Assembly: GCF_004114955.1 (NCBI RefSeq)
Contig: NZ_CP030054.1
Span: 915,292 to 979,291, forward strand
Reading direction: 5' to 3'
From: Bradyrhizobium guangzhouense
Lineage (GTDB): Bacteria > Pseudomonadota > Alphaproteobacteria > Rhizobiales > Xanthobacteraceae
Length of the DNA: 64,000 nt
Shown here: piece by piece, positions 63,253-64,000 of the stretch
How positions within the stretch are numbered: position 1 is the stretch's first letter
How the letters are laid out: the number at the start of each line of letters is the position of its first letter
Notes under the pieces: model-generated
The model's database searches: none
What the model was told of the DNA's origin: nothing
What the model saw: only the letters and a program-made list of their open reading frames with translations
Translations under genes and position numbers: made by a program

Positions 63253-64000
63253 TTACTCAAGGATGGCATTCACGGCTTCATCAAGAGCTTTAGCGGCGCG
63301 TTCGCGAACACAACGCAGCTTTTCCTGCTGCTCCGCATCTCTGGTCTGGCTCTCGCGAGCGAGCTTTATCTGCGCGCACACATTGGCGGGCGCCGGGCTG
63401 CCGTAAGTCGAACGTCGGCCAACGAAAGCGAGTGGACTAAGGCTTTCCCGAAACAGTTGGGGGTCAAGGCTTGGTGCAGGAAAACCGAGCTGATTTGCTG
63501 CTGCATCCAAGTCGGCACTTGTCACCGTGTTTGGCATCATTCCGCAATTGAAACAGTGCGCCACGAATCCGGCGACCAATTCATGCGCTTTACGCCACCC
63601 CAACGCAGTCTCGCGCGCTATGGCCGCAGCAAGGTCCGTTGCGGTGCACCAGTTGGCACCCGCCAAATAGCTCATTCTCGCGACATCAAAGCGCACATCG
63701 CCCACAAGGCGCGACAGAGTATCCAGTCGTGCGGGAATCATTTCACCAATGGCCTTGAGCTGACTGTCCGTATTGACCCGCTCCATGGTGGTAAAACCAG
63801 TAGGTCCGCGTTCGGACATGCTTACAGCCAGGAAGGCCGATGATGCTTGCGTCGCCAAACTCTTGATGTCCTCCAGCCCATCAGGATTTTTCTTCTGCGG
63901 CATGATCGAGCTAGTACCACACAGATAATCCGGCAATTCGACATAGCCATATTCAAATGTCGACCATAACTGCAGATCATCGGCCAAGCGAGCGAGCGAA
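63253..64000 (-). CDS. Argininosuccinate lyase/fumarase superfamily C-N lyase (partial, N-terminus outside window)
   Basis: At least 248 C-terminal residues; the frame continues past the right edge. The superfamily signature SSIMPQKKNPDG is near the start of the visible part, followed by SERGPTGFTTMERVNTDSQL and RMSYLAGANWCTATDLAAAI, typical of ArgH. Relatives include argininosuccinate lyase and the ethylenediamine-disuccinate and iminodisuccinate lyases, which split C-N bonds of N-substituted aspartates to fumarate. In a cluster with PrpD-family proteins and amine oxidases the latter type is plausible. Confidence 0.85.
   Translation of the reverse strand, partial: SLARLADDLQLWSTFEYGYVELPDYLCGTSSIMPQKKNPDGLEDIKSLATQASSAFLAVSMSERGPTGFTTMERVNTDSQLKAIGEMIPARLDTLSRLVGDVRFDVARMSYLAGANWCTATDLAAAIARETALGWRKAHELVAGFVAHCFNCGMMPNTVTSADLDAAANQLGFPAPSLDPQLFRESLSPLAFVGRRSTYGSPAPANVCAQIKLARESQTRDAEQQEKLRCVRERAAKALDEAVNAILE

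Noticed and set aside
1..64000. CRISPR arrays, tRNA or rRNA genes
   Set aside because: No regularly spaced repeats and no cloverleaf-like segment with a recognisable T-arm were found by reading; an automated scan would be more sensitive.

Overview
The window looks like accessory DNA from an alphaproteobacterium of the order Rhizobiales, most likely Bradyrhizobium or a close relative; this is an inference from gene families, codon usage and insertion sequences, since there is no rRNA, tRNA or core housekeeping locus. Mobilization and partition remnants, an integrase remnant, several insertion-sequence remains and many broken genes point to a genomic or symbiosis island.

Layout. 1-6 kb: a MobC-like mobilization gene cut by the window edge, a ParB-like remnant, a truncated IS91 transposase, a sulfotransferase, and fragments of a helix-turn-helix gene and a DDE transposase. 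6-28 kb: a decaying defence island. It holds a type III-like CBASS operon on the minus strand (CD-NTase, HORMA, TRIP13-like ATPase, a SLOG plus deoxyribosyltransferase-like candidate effector, a DEDDh exonuclease and an unknown protein). The CD-NTase is frameshifted at its GS motif. Divergent from it is an XRE-ImmA/IrrE regulator followed by a broken PIN gene. The island also carries two AbiE-type toxin-antitoxin loci plus a third AbiEii tail, a DUF2130 gene, an AAA_13 ATPase split by an IS fragment, an Mrr-like nuclease, a Fic protein, two protease fragments and a truncated DncV-like CD-NTase next to a broken tyrosine recombinase.

28.4-31.1 kb: three overlapping or tightly spaced genes on the plus strand encode a borosin-type N-methyltransferase homologue, a 73-residue peptide and a membrane protein, a candidate split-borosin RiPP locus. 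31-35.7 kb: an exonuclease remnant, a complete-looking IS21-family element, an IS66 tail with its PRiA4_ORF3 gene, and an ABC ATPase tail.

35.7-64 kb: a catabolic cluster, entirely on the minus strand. It contains a GntR/FCD regulator, two MmgE/PrpD proteins, ProC, four FAD amine/amino-acid oxidases, an Ldh/DpkA-type reductase, 5-oxoprolinase subunits PxpA, PxpB and PxpC, an aminotransferase, a PotABCD-like ABC transporter with two binding proteins, an aldehyde dehydrogenase, a split TPP-dependent decarboxylase, an amidase, biotin carriers with a collapsed biotin carboxylase, and an argininosuccinate-lyase-family enzyme. Together they suggest import and stepwise breakdown of an N-substituted amino acid or similar amine or amide. 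A repeated GGATAC/GTATCC motif upstream of several units and of the GntR gene may be the shared operator.

Many genes carry single indels, so the island is either decaying or the assembly contains indel errors; both are kept open.
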